Positions 16,625 through 25,199 of a stretch of 64,000 bases of DNA are shown piece after piece (the stretch's first letter is position 1; each line of letters opens with the position of its first letter). The DNA is from Actinocatenispora thailandica (lineage in GTDB: Bacteria; Actinomycetota; Actinomycetes; Mycobacteriales; Micromonosporaceae), in the NCBI RefSeq assembly GCF_016865425.1, contig NZ_AP023355.1:6446198-6510197 (forward strand), written 5' to 3'. The notes below the pieces were generated by a model. That model made no database searches. It was not told where the DNA came from and was given only the letters and a program-made list of their open reading frames with translations. The translations under genes were made by a program, and so were the position numbers.

Positions 16625-17404
16625 TCAGACGGTGGTACGCAGGCGGCCGAGTACGGCGCGCAGCGCGGCGTTGAACTCGGCCGGGCGTTCCTGGTGCGGC
16701 AGGTGGCCGGAGCCGGGGATCACCGTGACGGTGGCCCCGGGGGTACGGGCGGCGCAGTCCTCGGCGACCGCGACCGGGATCTCGGCGTCCAGCTCGCCGT
16801 GCAGGTAGTGGATCGGTACCCGCAGGCCGGGCAGCGACGGCCGCGGGTCGTACGTGCGGAACTGGGCGAACTGGTCGTCGGCGAACGTGGACGAGTCGAG
16901 GATCTGCCGCACCGTCCAGTCGACGAGCGCCGGCGAGGTGCCCGGTGCGTACCAGTTGGCGACCCAGGCGGTCGCGAACCCGGCGCGGTCGCCGCGGATG
17001 GCGGACATGATCGCGGGCAGGTCCATGCCCTGCGCCGGCCAGTACCCGGGGCTGTCGACGGCGACGACGCCGCCGACCAGGTCCGGTCGGCGCAGCGCCA
17101 GTTCGGTGCCGAACACGCCGCCGACCGACGAGCCGACGACGACCGGCCGGTCCAGATCCAGCGCGCCGATCAGGGCGATCAGATCGGTGACGACGCCGTC
17201 GACGTCGTTGCTGGTGGCGGGGTGGTCGGAGCGGCCGCAGCCGCGCCAGTCGGGTACCACCACCCGGTGCTCGGCGGCGAACTCGGGGAGCTGGGCACCC
17301 CACACCCGGCCGCTGGTACCCCAGCCGTGCAGGAACAGGACCGGCTTCCCGGTTCCGGCGTCCTCGTAGTAGAGGCGGGTGTCGTGGACGGTCAGGTACG
17401 GCAT
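16625..17404 (-). CDS. Alpha/beta hydrolase
   Basis: A 259-residue hydrolase with LFLHGWGTSGRVW (oxyanion region), nucleophile elbow GSSVGG (Ser93), acid residue in LHGELDAEIP and GSGHLPHQE supplying the histidine. Cys56 in DWRGCGRSD is part of a common block. Members include haloperoxidase-like and non-haem esterases; the substrate is unknown. It is the first gene of a minus-strand pair and divergent from the LysR gene at 17568, which is its likely regulator. Confidence 0.85.
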   Translation of the reverse strand: MPYLTVHDTRLYYEDAGTGKPVLFLHGWGTSGRVWGAQLPEFAAEHRVVVPDWRGCGRSDHPATSNDVDGVVTDLIALIGALDLDRPVVVGSSVGGVFGTELALRRPDLVGGVVAVDSPGYWPAQGMDLPAIMSAIRGDRAGFATAWVANWYAPGTSPALVDWTVRQILDSSTFADDQFAQFRTYDPRPSLPGLRVPIHYLHGELDAEIPVAVAEDCAARTPGATVTVIPGSGHLPHQERPAEFNAALRAVLGRLRTTV

Positions 17405-17567
17405 CGTCGACTCCTCGGGGTGCTCGTCGTGCCGGGCGTTCGCGCTGCGGGGCCTTGGTGCTCGGTGGCTTCGCGCCCGATGACCCCAGACAACCGCCGG
17501 CGACGCCGTCGATCAACGGCTGACCTGCGACTACAGTGATCACGAAAACTGATCGATCGAGGTGCTC

Positions 17568-18464
17568 GTGGAACTGCGGCAACTGCGCTACTTCCGGACG
17601 CTGGCCGAGGAGCTGCACTTCGGCCGCGCCGCCGAGCGGCTGCACATCGTGCAGTCGGCGGTCAGCCAGCAGCTGCGCCGGCTGGAACGCGAGCTGGGCG
17701 TCGAGCTGTTCGACCGGAGTACCCGAACGGTCCGGCTCACCGAGGCCGGCCACCGGCTGCTGCCGTACGCCGAGCGGGTGCTCGCCGACGTCCAGGCGGC
17801 CCGGGCGGCGATCGACGACCTGCGCAGCCGGCAGGACGGTACGGTCCGGCTGGGCACCAGCACCGGGCTCGGTGCCCGGCTGGACGCGCTGCTGGGCCGG
17901 TTCCACGAACTCGCCCCGGAGGCGACGCTCGACCTGGTCACCGCGCCGACCGCGGAGAGGCTGCGGCGGGTCCGGTCCGGCGAGCTGGACGCGACACTGG
18001 TCCGCGGCGAGCATCCGGACACCGGTCTGGAGCTGCTGGCCGCCTGGCGCGACCCGCTGGTGGTGGCGCTGCCGGCCCGGCACGATCTGGCGGTGCGGTC
18101 CCGGGTCGAAATGGCCGCGCTGGCCGGGCTGCCGCTCCGGCTGGCGAGCCGGCAGCGCAACGCCCCGCTGTACGACCTGATCGTGGACTGCTGCCGCCAG
18201 GCCGGCTTCACCCCGACGCTGGGCCCGGAGTTCACCACCGACCAGGACACCCTGGCCGCGATCGGGTTCGGCACCCCGTCCTGGACGGTGTACTACGCGG
18301 CGCAGGCGGGCCGGATCGCCCCACCGGGCGTGGTGTTCCGGCCGCTGACCGGTCCGGAGCCGGTGATGCCCAGCTACCTCGCGGTGCGCCCGGACCCCCC
18401 GCGCGCCGAGCTGCGCGCCCTCATCGAGGCCGTAGCGCGGACGGCCCGCGACGCGCTAGCGTGA
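17568..18464 (+). CDS. LysR family transcriptional regulator
   Basis: A 298-residue LysR regulator: the N-terminal winged helix reads MELRQLRYFRTLAEELHFGRAAERLHIVQSAVSQQLRRLE, followed by a periplasmic-binding-like effector domain. Of two GTG codons, the one at 17568 is preferred because GAGG lies five bases before it and family members start at this point. The 163-base divergent region to the hydrolase genes contains AGTGATCAC and CTGATCGATCGA palindromic patches that may form the operator. Confidence 0.88.
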   Translation: MELRQLRYFRTLAEELHFGRAAERLHIVQSAVSQQLRRLERELGVELFDRSTRTVRLTEAGHRLLPYAERVLADVQAARAAIDDLRSRQDGTVRLGTSTGLGARLDALLGRFHELAPEATLDLVTAPTAERLRRVRSGELDATLVRGEHPDTGLELLAAWRDPLVVALPARHDLAVRSRVEMAALAGLPLRLASRQRNAPLYDLIVDCCRQAGFTPTLGPEFTTDQDTLAAIGFGTPSWTVYYAAQAGRIAPPGVVFRPLTGPEPVMPSYLAVRPDPPRAELRALIEAVARTARDALA

Positions 18465-18476
18465 CAAGCGTCACGC
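18459..18476. terminator. GCGTGAC palindrome over the lysR stop codon
   Basis: GCGTGAC and GTCACGC pair around AAGC and include the LysR stop codon. It may act as a short terminator or as a binding site for control of the pnt operon. Confidence 0.4.
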
Positions 18477-18599
18477 AAAGACGGCAGGAGGTTGCCCGAG
18501 CCGGCGACGACGCGACCCGTCGAGCCCGCGGGCAGCCTCGGAGCGGTACCGAGGGCCCGCCGGCGGCAACGCGCCCGTGGCCCGGATCGGGAGGCGCGG

Positions 18600-19718
18600 G
18601 TGCGCATCGGCGTGGTGCGGGAAACGGCGGCCGGCGAGCGCCGGGTGGCCATGGTGCCGGAGGTGGTGTCCCGGCTGGCGCGGCTGCCCGCCGAGGTGCT
18701 GGTGGCCAGCGGTGCGGGCGCGGCGGCACTGTTCGCCGACGCGGACTACACCCAGGTCGGCGCCCAGGTGGTCGAACCCGACACCGTGTACCGGACGGCC
18801 GACGTGCTGCTGTCCATCGGCCCACCGCCCGACGACCTGGCCGACCGAGTCCATAGTGGACAGACGTTGATCGGGCTGTACCGGCCGGCCAGCTGCCCGG
18901 AGCTGGTCGACCGGCTCGCCGCCGCCGGGGTCACGCTGATCAGCCTGGACCGGCTGCCCCGGACGCTGAGCCGGGCGCAGGCCGCCGACGCGCTGACCTC
19001 GCAGGCGAACGTCGCCGGCTACCGCGCGGCGCTGGTGGCCGCCGCCGCGTACCCGCGGTTCTTCCCGATGCTGGTCACCGCCGCCGGCACGGTACGGCCG
19101 GCCGAGGTGCTGGTGCTCGGCGCGGGTGTCGCCGGGTTGCAGGCGATCGGCACCGCGCGCCGGCTCGGCGCCCAGGTCCGGGCCTACGACGTGCGGCCGG
19201 ACACCCGGGAGCAGGTCGAGTCGGTCGGCGGCACCTTCGTCACCCTGGACGACGTCGGCCCGGCCGAGGGCACCGGCGGGTACGCGCGGGCGCTCAGCGA
19301 CGACGAGCAGCGGGTGCAGCAGGAGCGGCTCGCCGCGCAGGTCGCCCGGCACGACGTGGTGATCACGACCGCGCAGGTGCCCGGCGCCCGGCCGCCGCTG
19401 CTGGTCACCGCCGAGGCGGTGAAGGCGATGCGGCCCGGCTCGGTGCTCGTCGACCTAGCCGCCGGCCCGTACGGCGGGAACGTCGCGGACTCCGTCCCGG
19501 ACGCGACGATCCGTACCGACAACGGCGTCACGGTGATCGGCGCCGGCAACCTCGCCTCGGAGATGGCGCCGGCCGCGTCCACCGCGTACGCCCGGAACGT
19601 CAGTGCGGTGCTGGCCGTGCTGGTCACCGACGGCGAGCTGCGCATCGACCCGACCGACGAGATCCAGGCCGGCATCGTGGTCACCCACGCCGGCCACCGC
19701 ACCGGGGCGGCGTCGTGA
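18600..19718 (+). CDS. pntAA: NAD(P) transhydrogenase subunit alpha 1
   Basis: The 372-residue soluble NAD(H)-binding component (domain I) of the proton-translocating transhydrogenase. It starts MRIGVVRETAAGERRVAMVPE, contains QANVAGYRA, and binds NAD through VLVLGAGVAGLQAIG. The GTG at 18600 follows GGGAGG; a longer reading upstream is not family-like. With pntAB and pntB it forms the three-polypeptide version of the enzyme, which uses the proton gradient to transfer hydride from NADH to NADP. The stop codon lies inside a 27-bp tandem duplication. Confidence 0.93.
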   Translation: MRIGVVRETAAGERRVAMVPEVVSRLARLPAEVLVASGAGAAALFADADYTQVGAQVVEPDTVYRTADVLLSIGPPPDDLADRVHSGQTLIGLYRPASCPELVDRLAAAGVTLISLDRLPRTLSRAQAADALTSQANVAGYRAALVAAAAYPRFFPMLVTAAGTVRPAEVLVLGAGVAGLQAIGTARRLGAQVRAYDVRPDTREQVESVGGTFVTLDDVGPAEGTGGYARALSDDEQRVQQERLAAQVARHDVVITTAQVPGARPPLLVTAEAVKAMRPGSVLVDLAAGPYGGNVADSVPDATIRTDNGVTVIGAGNLASEMAPAASTAYARNVSAVLAVLVTDGELRIDPTDEIQAGIVVTHAGHRTGAAS

Positions 19719-19764
19719 CGCGCAGCGGCACCCGGCGCGTCGTGACGCGCAGCGGCACCCGGCG
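19711..19764. repeat. 27-bp direct tandem duplication over the pntAA stop
   Basis: CGTCGTGACGCGCAGCGGCA plus seven further bases occurs twice without gap, at 19711-19737 and 19738-19764. The first copy contains the pntAA stop codon, and the spacer to pntAB is thereby lengthened to 91 bases. Confidence 0.9.
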
Positions 19765-19809
19765 CCCGGACCGCGGCGTCGGCACGCTCGGACCCGAGGA
19801 GGCGATGTC

Positions 19810-20097
19810 GTGACCGGCCTGTTGACCGACGTGACGATGTTCGTGCTGGCGGTGCTGGTCGGGTTCGAGGTGATCAGCAAGGTGCCGGCCACCCTGCACA
19901 CGCCGCTGATGTCCGGCGCCAACTCGATCCACGGCATCATCCTGCTCGGCGTGGTCGTCGTCGCCGGCTCCGCCCGCACCCCGCTGGAGTACGCGCTGGT
20001 CGCCGTCGCCGCGGCCTTCGCCACCGCGAACGTGGTCGGCGGTTACCTGGTCACCGACCGGATGCTGGAGATGTTCCGGACCCGGGAGGGTCGATGA
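19810..20097 (+). CDS. pntAB: NAD(P) transhydrogenase subunit alpha 2 (membrane)
   Basis: A 95-residue membrane protein with three hydrophobic segments and the family block VGFEVISKVPATLHTPLMSGANSIHGI. It supplies the N-terminal part of membrane domain II. The GTG at 19810 follows GAGGAGGCG. Its stop codon overlaps the pntB start (ATGA at 20094), so the two are translationally coupled. Confidence 0.93.
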   Translation: MTGLLTDVTMFVLAVLVGFEVISKVPATLHTPLMSGANSIHGIILLGVVVVAGSARTPLEYALVAVAAAFATANVVGGYLVTDRMLEMFRTREGR

Positions 20098-21485
20098 ACG
20101 CGGTGACGCAGCTCGGCTACCTGGCCGCCGCCGTGGCGTTCGTGCTCGGCCTGCACCTGATGAACTCGCCGGCCACCGCGCGCCGCGGCAACCTGCTGTC
20201 CGCCGCCGGGATGGCGGTGGCGCTGGCGATCACCGCGGTACGGCTGGCCCGCAACACCGACACGCTCACCGGCCCGGTGGTCCTGCTCGCCGGGGTGGCG
20301 GTCGGTGCGGCCGGCGGCGCGTTGCTGGCCCGGCGGGTACCGATGACCGGGATGCCGCAGCTGGTCAGCCTGTTCAACGCGGTGGGCGGCGGCGCGGCGG
20401 CGCTGGTCGCGGTCACCGAGTACGTCCGGCTGTCGCCCGCGGTGGGCGCGCAGATCACGGTCAGCGCGCTGCTGGACGTGGTGATCGGTGGCGTCACGTT
20501 CACCGGTTCACTGATCGCCGCCGGCAAGCTGCAGGGCTGGGTGACCGGCAACCCGGTGCTGTTCCCGGGCCGGCGGGTGGTCAGCGCCGCGCTGGTCGCG
20601 ATCGTGGTCGCCGGCGCCGTCTGGTTGCTGGTCACCCCGAACGTGCCGGTACTGGTCGTGGTGATCGTGGCCGCCGCGGCGTTCGGGGTGGCGATGGTGC
20701 TGCCGATCGGCGGTGCCGACATGCCGGTGGTGATCTCGCTGCTGAACGCGTTCACCGGCACCGCGGTGGCGATGGCCGGGTTCGTGCTGCACTCGGTGGC
20801 ACTGATCATCGCCGGTGCGCTGGTCGGTGCGTCCGGCACGATCCTGACCAAGCTGATGGCCGACGCGATGAACCGTTCGGTGGTGGCGGTGCTGGTCGGC
20901 GGCTTCGGTACCGGTGACACCGGCCCGGCGGCGGTCGGCGCCGCGGACACCTCGGTACGGTCGGTGACCGCGGAGGACGCCGCGATCCAGCTGGCGTACG
21001 CCCGGAAGGTGATCGTGGTGCCCGGCTACGGGTTGGCCGCCGCGCAGGCGCAGCACGAACTGTCCGGGCTGGTGGAGCTGCTGATCGAGCGTGGCGTGGA
21101 CGTCTGCTACGCGATCCATCCGGTCGCCGGCCGGATGCCCGGCCACATGAACGTGCTGCTCGCCGAGGCGAACGTGCCGTACCCGATGTTGAAGGAGATG
21201 GACGAGGTCAACGACGAGTTCGCGGCGACCGACGTGGCGCTGGTGGTCGGCGCGAACGACGTGACCAACCCGGCCGCCCGCCGGCCCGGCAACCCGGTGT
21301 CCGGGATGCCGATCCTGAACGTGGACGCGGCCCGCAGCGTCATCGTGATCAAGCGCTCGATGGGCCACGGGTACGCCGGGATCGACAACGAGCTGTACTC
21401 CGCGCCGGGCACCGGCATGCTGTTCGCCGACGCCAGGACCGCGCTGGCCGAGCTCACCGCGTCGGTTCGGACTCTGGTCGGCTGA
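20094..21485 (+). CDS. pntB: NAD(P) transhydrogenase subunit beta
   Basis: A 463-residue subunit. The first 270 residues are membrane-spanning (domain II), and the last 180 are the NADP-binding domain III with IVVPGYGLAAAQAQH, YAIHPVAGRMPGHMNVLLAEANVPY, GANDVTNPAA and the VIKRSMGHGYAGIDN block. Length and motifs are normal for the family. The last 32 bases overlap the convergent HxlR gene on the other strand. Confidence 0.95.
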   Translation: MNAVTQLGYLAAAVAFVLGLHLMNSPATARRGNLLSAAGMAVALAITAVRLARNTDTLTGPVVLLAGVAVGAAGGALLARRVPMTGMPQLVSLFNAVGGGAAALVAVTEYVRLSPAVGAQITVSALLDVVIGGVTFTGSLIAAGKLQGWVTGNPVLFPGRRVVSAALVAIVVAGAVWLLVTPNVPVLVVVIVAAAAFGVAMVLPIGGADMPVVISLLNAFTGTAVAMAGFVLHSVALIIAGALVGASGTILTKLMADAMNRSVVAVLVGGFGTGDTGPAAVGAADTSVRSVTAEDAAIQLAYARKVIVVPGYGLAAAQAQHELSGLVELLIERGVDVCYAIHPVAGRMPGHMNVLLAEANVPYPMLKEMDEVNDEFAATDVALVVGANDVTNPAARRPGNPVSGMPILNVDAARSVIVIKRSMGHGYAGIDNELYSAPGTGMLFADARTALAELTASVRTLVG

Positions 21486-21837
21486 CCGGGTTCCGGGCGC
21501 GCTCGCGGGCGTCGAGGATGTCCGGGACGTGGGCTTCCGCCCACTCCCGGACGGCCCGCAGCGGAACCAGCAGGGACCGGCCGAGGTCGGTGAGCCCGTA
21601 CTCGACGCGGGGCGGCTGCTCGGCGTAGTCGACCCGGGTGAGCAGCCCGTCCTCCTGCATCGTGCGCAGCGTCTCGGTCAGCACCTTCGGGGTGACGCCC
21701 TGGATCCTCGCCACCAGGGCGGTGAACCGCAGCGGGCCGTCCTCCAGCGCGTTCACCACGAACACCGTCCACCGCGCCCCGATGCGATGCAGCACCACCC
21801 GGGACGGGCAGGTGGCGGACATGACGTTGTAGCCCAC
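21454..21837 (-). CDS. HxlR family transcriptional regulator
   Basis: A 127-residue winged-helix protein of the HxlR type: CPSRVVLHRIGARWTVFVVNALEDGPLRFTALVARIQGVTPKVLTETLRTMQEDGLLTR. A single Cys near the N-terminus (SATCPSR) is at the position used for redox sensing in some relatives, so regulation by reactive electrophiles is possible. The GTG at 21837 follows GGAGGAG. It is divergent from the SDR gene, its likely target. Confidence 0.88.
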   Translation of the reverse strand: MGYNVMSATCPSRVVLHRIGARWTVFVVNALEDGPLRFTALVARIQGVTPKVLTETLRTMQEDGLLTRVDYAEQPPRVEYGLTDLGRSLLVPLRAVREWAEAHVPDILDARERARNPVSRPESEPTR

Positions 21838-21855
21838 GGCGACTCCTCCGCCTCC

Positions 21856-21879
21856 GGTTACGTTGAAGTACCTGGTTAC
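21856..21879. promoter_or_regulatory. Candidate HxlR operator
   Basis: GGTTAC occurs at 21856-21861 and 21874-21879, 18 bases apart in direct orientation, with AAGTACC between. The patch is A+T-rich and lies in the 92-base divergent region. HxlR-type sites often contain GTTAC/GTAAC half-sites. Confidence 0.4.
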
Positions 21880-21929
21880 TTTTCCATAGTGTACGTCGGC
21901 GAGGACCACCGACGGAGCGGAGAAGCACC

Positions 21930-22586
21930 ATGGGTAACGGACTGGCCGGTCAATCGGTGCTCGTGCTGGGCGCACGACACCTGGGCACGGCGATCGCGGC
22001 AGCCGCCACCGCCGAGGGCGCGCGGGTACACGTCGCGTCCCACCGGCCCGGCGGGCTGCACATCGACCTGCGCGACGAGGCGACCATCGCCGCCGCCGCC
22101 GCGGAACTCGGAGCGGTCGACCACGTGATCAACACGGCGGCGTCGCCACACGCGGTCCCGATCCGCGAACTGGACCGGGACAAGACGGTCGACGCCTTCA
22201 CCGCCAAGGTGCTCGGGCCGCTGCTGCTCGCCAAGCACTTCACGATCCGGCGATCACTGCTGCTGTTCTCCGGCCAGGTCGGCTGGCGCCCGGCCGCCGG
22301 CAGCGTCGTGACGGGCGTGACGAACGGGGCGGCCGCGTTCGCCGCGCGGCACCTGGCCGTCGAACTGGCGCCGGTGCGGGTCAACGCGCTGTCGCCGGGA
22401 ATCGTCGACTCCGGCGCCTGGGACGCCAAGGGCGAGGCGAAGCCGGGCTTCCTCGCCACCGCCGCGCAGCGGACCCTGGTCGGCCGTACCGGCACCGTCG
22501 CCGACGTGACCGACGCGGTGCTGTGGCTGTTGCAGGCCGACTTTCTCACCGGCGAGACCATCCACCTGGAGGGCGGCCGCCGCTGA
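21930..22586 (+). CDS. SDR-fold oxidoreductase, atypical
   Basis: A 218-residue Rossmann protein related to short-chain dehydrogenases. The nucleotide loop is VLVLGARHLGTA rather than TGxxxGxG, and the usual Tyr-x-x-x-Lys is replaced (VTNGAAAFAARHLAVEL). NTAAS, VRVNALSPG and the C-terminal LTGETIHLEGG are normal family blocks. The missing Tyr and Lys mean it may bind NAD(P) without classical SDR catalysis. It is divergent from the HxlR regulator gene and probably controlled by it. A gene for a sugar kinase faces it nine bases downstream. Confidence 0.8.
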   Translation: MGNGLAGQSVLVLGARHLGTAIAAAATAEGARVHVASHRPGGLHIDLRDEATIAAAAAELGAVDHVINTAASPHAVPIRELDRDKTVDAFTAKVLGPLLLAKHFTIRRSLLLFSGQVGWRPAAGSVVTGVTNGAAAFAARHLAVELAPVRVNALSPGIVDSGAWDAKGEAKPGFLATAAQRTLVGRTGTVADVTDAVLWLLQADFLTGETIHLEGGRR

Positions 22587-22594
22587 CCGCGGAC

Positions 22595-23503
22595 TCAGCA
22601 GGCGAGGCGGGCGGCGAGTTCGGCGGCGGTGGGCGGGTCGGCGCCCGGCCGGCCGCAGGTGATCGCGGCGGCGGTCAACGCCCGGCGCAGCACCTGCCGG
22701 GCGGCGTCGGCGGGCAGCGCCGGCAGCGTGTCGACGGTCAGCGCGCCGGCCCGGAGCAGCCCGTCCAGCAGCGCGGACATGCAGGCGTCGCCGGCACCGA
22801 CGGTGTCCACCACGTCGACCGGCGGCGCCGCGCACCGCAGCTGGTACCCGGCGGTGGCCAGGTAGCCACCGTCGGCGCCCAGCGTCACCACGACCAGGTC
22901 CGAACCGGCGGCAAGCCAGCGCGCCGCGACCGCCTCGACCGGCTCACCCGGGTACAGCCAGGCCAGGTCGTCGGCGGACGCCTTGACCAGGTGCGCCAGC
23001 GGCACGAACCGGGCGACCTGGGCGCGGGCGTACTCGACCGGGCCGTGCAGCGTCGGCCGGATGTTCGGGTCGTACGAGACGACGGTCCCGCCGCGCACCC
23101 CGGCCAGCATGTCGGCCAGGACCGCGTCGCCCGGCGCCAGGGTGGCGAGCGACCCGGCGTGCACCGCCACCGAACCCGGATACGGCGTCAGGTCCTTCGG
23201 CGCCCAGCTCAGGTCGAACTCGTACGACGCGGCGCCGTCGGCACTCAACCGGGCGGTCGCGGTCGCGGTACGGGCCGCGCCGGAATCGCTGCGGTCCAGC
23301 GCGACACCCGCCGCGCCGAGCCGGTCCGCGATCCGCGCGCCGTGCTCGTCCGGCCCGTACTGGGTGATCAACCCGACCGGGTCGCCGAGCCGGGCCAGGC
23401 CCAGCGCCACGTTCGCCGGCGAGCCGCCGACGTGCTCGACCGGCTCGGCGGCCCCGGGCCGCCACACCACATCCACCAGGGCCTCGCCGATCACCGTGAA
23501 CAC
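22595..23503 (-). CDS. PfkB family carbohydrate kinase (fructokinase-like)
   Basis: A 302-residue ribokinase-fold kinase: VGGSPANVALGLARLG is the first PfkB signature, and DTVGAGDACMSALL the second, with the catalytic Asp in GAGD. Fructokinase is likely from the VFTVIGEALVDVV start, but ribokinase-type specificities cannot be excluded. GTG at 23503 is the family-like start. It has no sugar transporter or regulator beside it. Confidence 0.87.
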   Translation of the reverse strand: MFTVIGEALVDVVWRPGAAEPVEHVGGSPANVALGLARLGDPVGLITQYGPDEHGARIADRLGAAGVALDRSDSGAARTATATARLSADGAASYEFDLSWAPKDLTPYPGSVAVHAGSLATLAPGDAVLADMLAGVRGGTVVSYDPNIRPTLHGPVEYARAQVARFVPLAHLVKASADDLAWLYPGEPVEAVAARWLAAGSDLVVVTLGADGGYLATAGYQLRCAAPPVDVVDTVGAGDACMSALLDGLLRAGALTVDTLPALPADAARQVLRRALTAAAITCGRPGADPPTAAELAARLAC

Positions 23504-23815
23504 GGTTGCCGATCGTAGCCGCCATCCCGTCCGCCGACCGCCACCCGGCGCCCCGGATCGCCGACACCCGGCAAACGGGCACCGCCACCACCCGATCCGG
23601 TCACCGCACCGGCCCCCGACCAGCATGCCGGACCGCCCCGGCAGCCCCCGTCCGGCAACGAGGCGCCGGCGCCGAGTGCGGCCCGACCGCGCAGCCGGGT
23701 CGCTTCCCGGCCAGTCCCGCTTCCCGGCCAGTCGGCTCGGGGCCCTACCGATCCGAGGGTTCCGGCGGCAGGATCGAGGTGCGGGCTCGATAGTGGGGTG
23801 GGAAGGGAGGCAACG

Positions 23816-24382
23816 ATGCCCAAGGTGATCATCCTGACCGGCGACGCGGCCGAGTCGTTGGAGGTGATGTACCCGTACCAGCGGCTCCAGGAGGAGGGGT
23901 ACGAGGTGGACATCGCCGCTCCGGCGGTGAAGAAGCTCCAGTTCGTGGTGCACGACTTCGTGGACGGCTTCGACACGTACACCGAGAAGCTCGGCTACAC
24001 CTGGCCGGCGAACGTGGCGTTCGCCGACGTCGACCCGAACGACTACGTGGCGATGGTGGTGCCGGGCGGTCGCGCACCCGAGTACATCCGGAACGACCCG
24101 GACTTCCAGCGCATCGTGCGGCACTTCTTCGAGGCCGACCTGCCGGTGGCGCACCTGTGCCACGCCGCGCAGGGGCTGGCCGCGTCCGGCGTGCTGGAGG
24201 GCCGCCGGACGGCCGCCTACCCGGCGCTGAAGCCGGACGTCGAGGCGGCCGGCGCCGAGTTCGTGGACGCCGCCGCGGTGGTCGACGGGCAGATGGTGTC
24301 GGCCCGCGCCTGGCCGGACCACCCGTCCTGGTTCGGCGAGTTCATGACGCTGCTGCGCAAGAAGGCACCCGCCTCGACCTGA
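23816..24382 (+). CDS. DJ-1/PfpI family protein
   Basis: A 188-residue protein of the DJ-1/PfpI superfamily. VVPGGRAPEYIR provides the conserved Gly-rich block and HLCHAAQG the nucleophile elbow with Cys115 followed by His, as in PfpI. Such proteins are described as peptidases, glyoxalases or deglycases; the activity here is unknown. The ATG follows GGGAGG. A terminator-like hairpin follows at 24470. Confidence 0.88.
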   Translation: MPKVIILTGDAAESLEVMYPYQRLQEEGYEVDIAAPAVKKLQFVVHDFVDGFDTYTEKLGYTWPANVAFADVDPNDYVAMVVPGGRAPEYIRNDPDFQRIVRHFFEADLPVAHLCHAAQGLAASGVLEGRRTAAYPALKPDVEAAGAEFVDAAAVVDGQMVSARAWPDHPSWFGEFMTLLRKKAPAST

Positions 24383-24469
24383 TCGGTACCGGCGCCCCGG
24401 TTGCGGCGCCGTCGCGGGGACCGGGCATCCTGTCAGGCGTGCGCCGCCGGCGCACGGACTACCAGCACC

Positions 24470-24500
24470 TGTCCCGCCATCGAGCCACGGTGGCGGGACA
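24470..24500 (+). terminator. Hairpin after the DJ-1/PfpI gene
   Basis: TGTCCCGCCA and TGGCGGGACA pair perfectly over 10 bases around an 11-base loop. It sits immediately before the palindromic repeat at 24514. Confidence 0.6.
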
Positions 24501-24513
24501 ACTGGTCGGCAGC

Positions 24514-24572
24514 CTTTGCTCTGCCTACCTGAGCGCACCACCCGGTGGTGCAGGTAGGTAACCAGAGCAAAG
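24514..24572. repeat. Palindromic repeat element, single-hairpin form
   Basis: CTTTGCTCTG (left end) pairs with CAGAGCAAAG (right end); inside, CCTACCT pairs with AGGTAGG and GCACCACC with GGTGGTGC. GAGC and TAAC remain as unpaired bulges. The left 23 bases, starting one base upstream, recur at 40217. It is a REP-like intergenic element. Confidence 0.8.
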
Positions 24573-24679
24573 GGATCGGCAAACCATGTCTGCTCCCGGT
24601 CTGTTCCCGGGCACACTCGGCAGATTCGCCGGCCGCGCCACCCCGCGACGGGGATGATGGTGCGCGAGGAGGTCGGCGC

Positions 24680-25171
24680 ATGGAATTCGACATGGTGGTG
24701 GAGATCCCCGCGGGGTCGCGGAACAAGTACGAGATGGACCACAAGACCCAGCGCATCCGGCTCGACCGCACGCTGTTCACCGCGACCCGCTACCCGGCCG
24801 ACTACGGGTTCGTGCCGGACTCGCTCGGCGAGGACGGCGATCCGCTCGACGCGATGGTGCTGCTGCTCGACGAGCCGACCTTCCCCGGCTGCGTCATCGC
24901 GGTCCGGCCGGTCGCGGTGTTCTGGATGCGCGACGAGCACGGCCCGGACGCCAAGGTGATGTGCGTGCCGGCCGGCGACCACCGGTTCGACCACATCCGG
25001 GACATCGGCGACCTGCCCCGCCACCTGCGCGACGAGATCGGCCACTTCTTCGACGTGTACAAGGCGCTGGAGCCCGGCAAGGACACCGAGATCCGCGGCT
25101 GGCAGGGCCGGCTGCACGCCGAGGCCGAGGTCAACGCCGCCTGGGAGCGCGCCGCCGGCGAACACTTCTGA
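24680..25171 (+). CDS. ppa: Inorganic pyrophosphatase
   Basis: A 163-residue family I soluble pyrophosphatase, which hydrolyses PPi and pulls biosynthetic reactions forward. The catalytic signature is EDGDPLDAMVL; PADYGFVPDSLGEDGD and MCVPAGDHR are other family blocks. Length is normal for actinobacteria. The ATG at 24680 follows GAGGAGG. Expression is probably from its own promoter after the palindromic element. Confidence 0.95.
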   Translation: MEFDMVVEIPAGSRNKYEMDHKTQRIRLDRTLFTATRYPADYGFVPDSLGEDGDPLDAMVLLLDEPTFPGCVIAVRPVAVFWMRDEHGPDAKVMCVPAGDHRFDHIRDIGDLPRHLRDEIGHFFDVYKALEPGKDTEIRGWQGRLHAEAEVNAAWERAAGEHF

Positions 25172-25199
25172 CCGCGGCCCGCACCGAGCCCATGCTTCG

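Noticed and set aside
12628-16674. Long plus-strand reading frame through MFS, AraC, VOC, SRPBCC and hydrolase genes
   Set aside because: Its protein is Arg/Gly/Pro-rich and family-less, while five recognisable proteins cover the same DNA in other frames.
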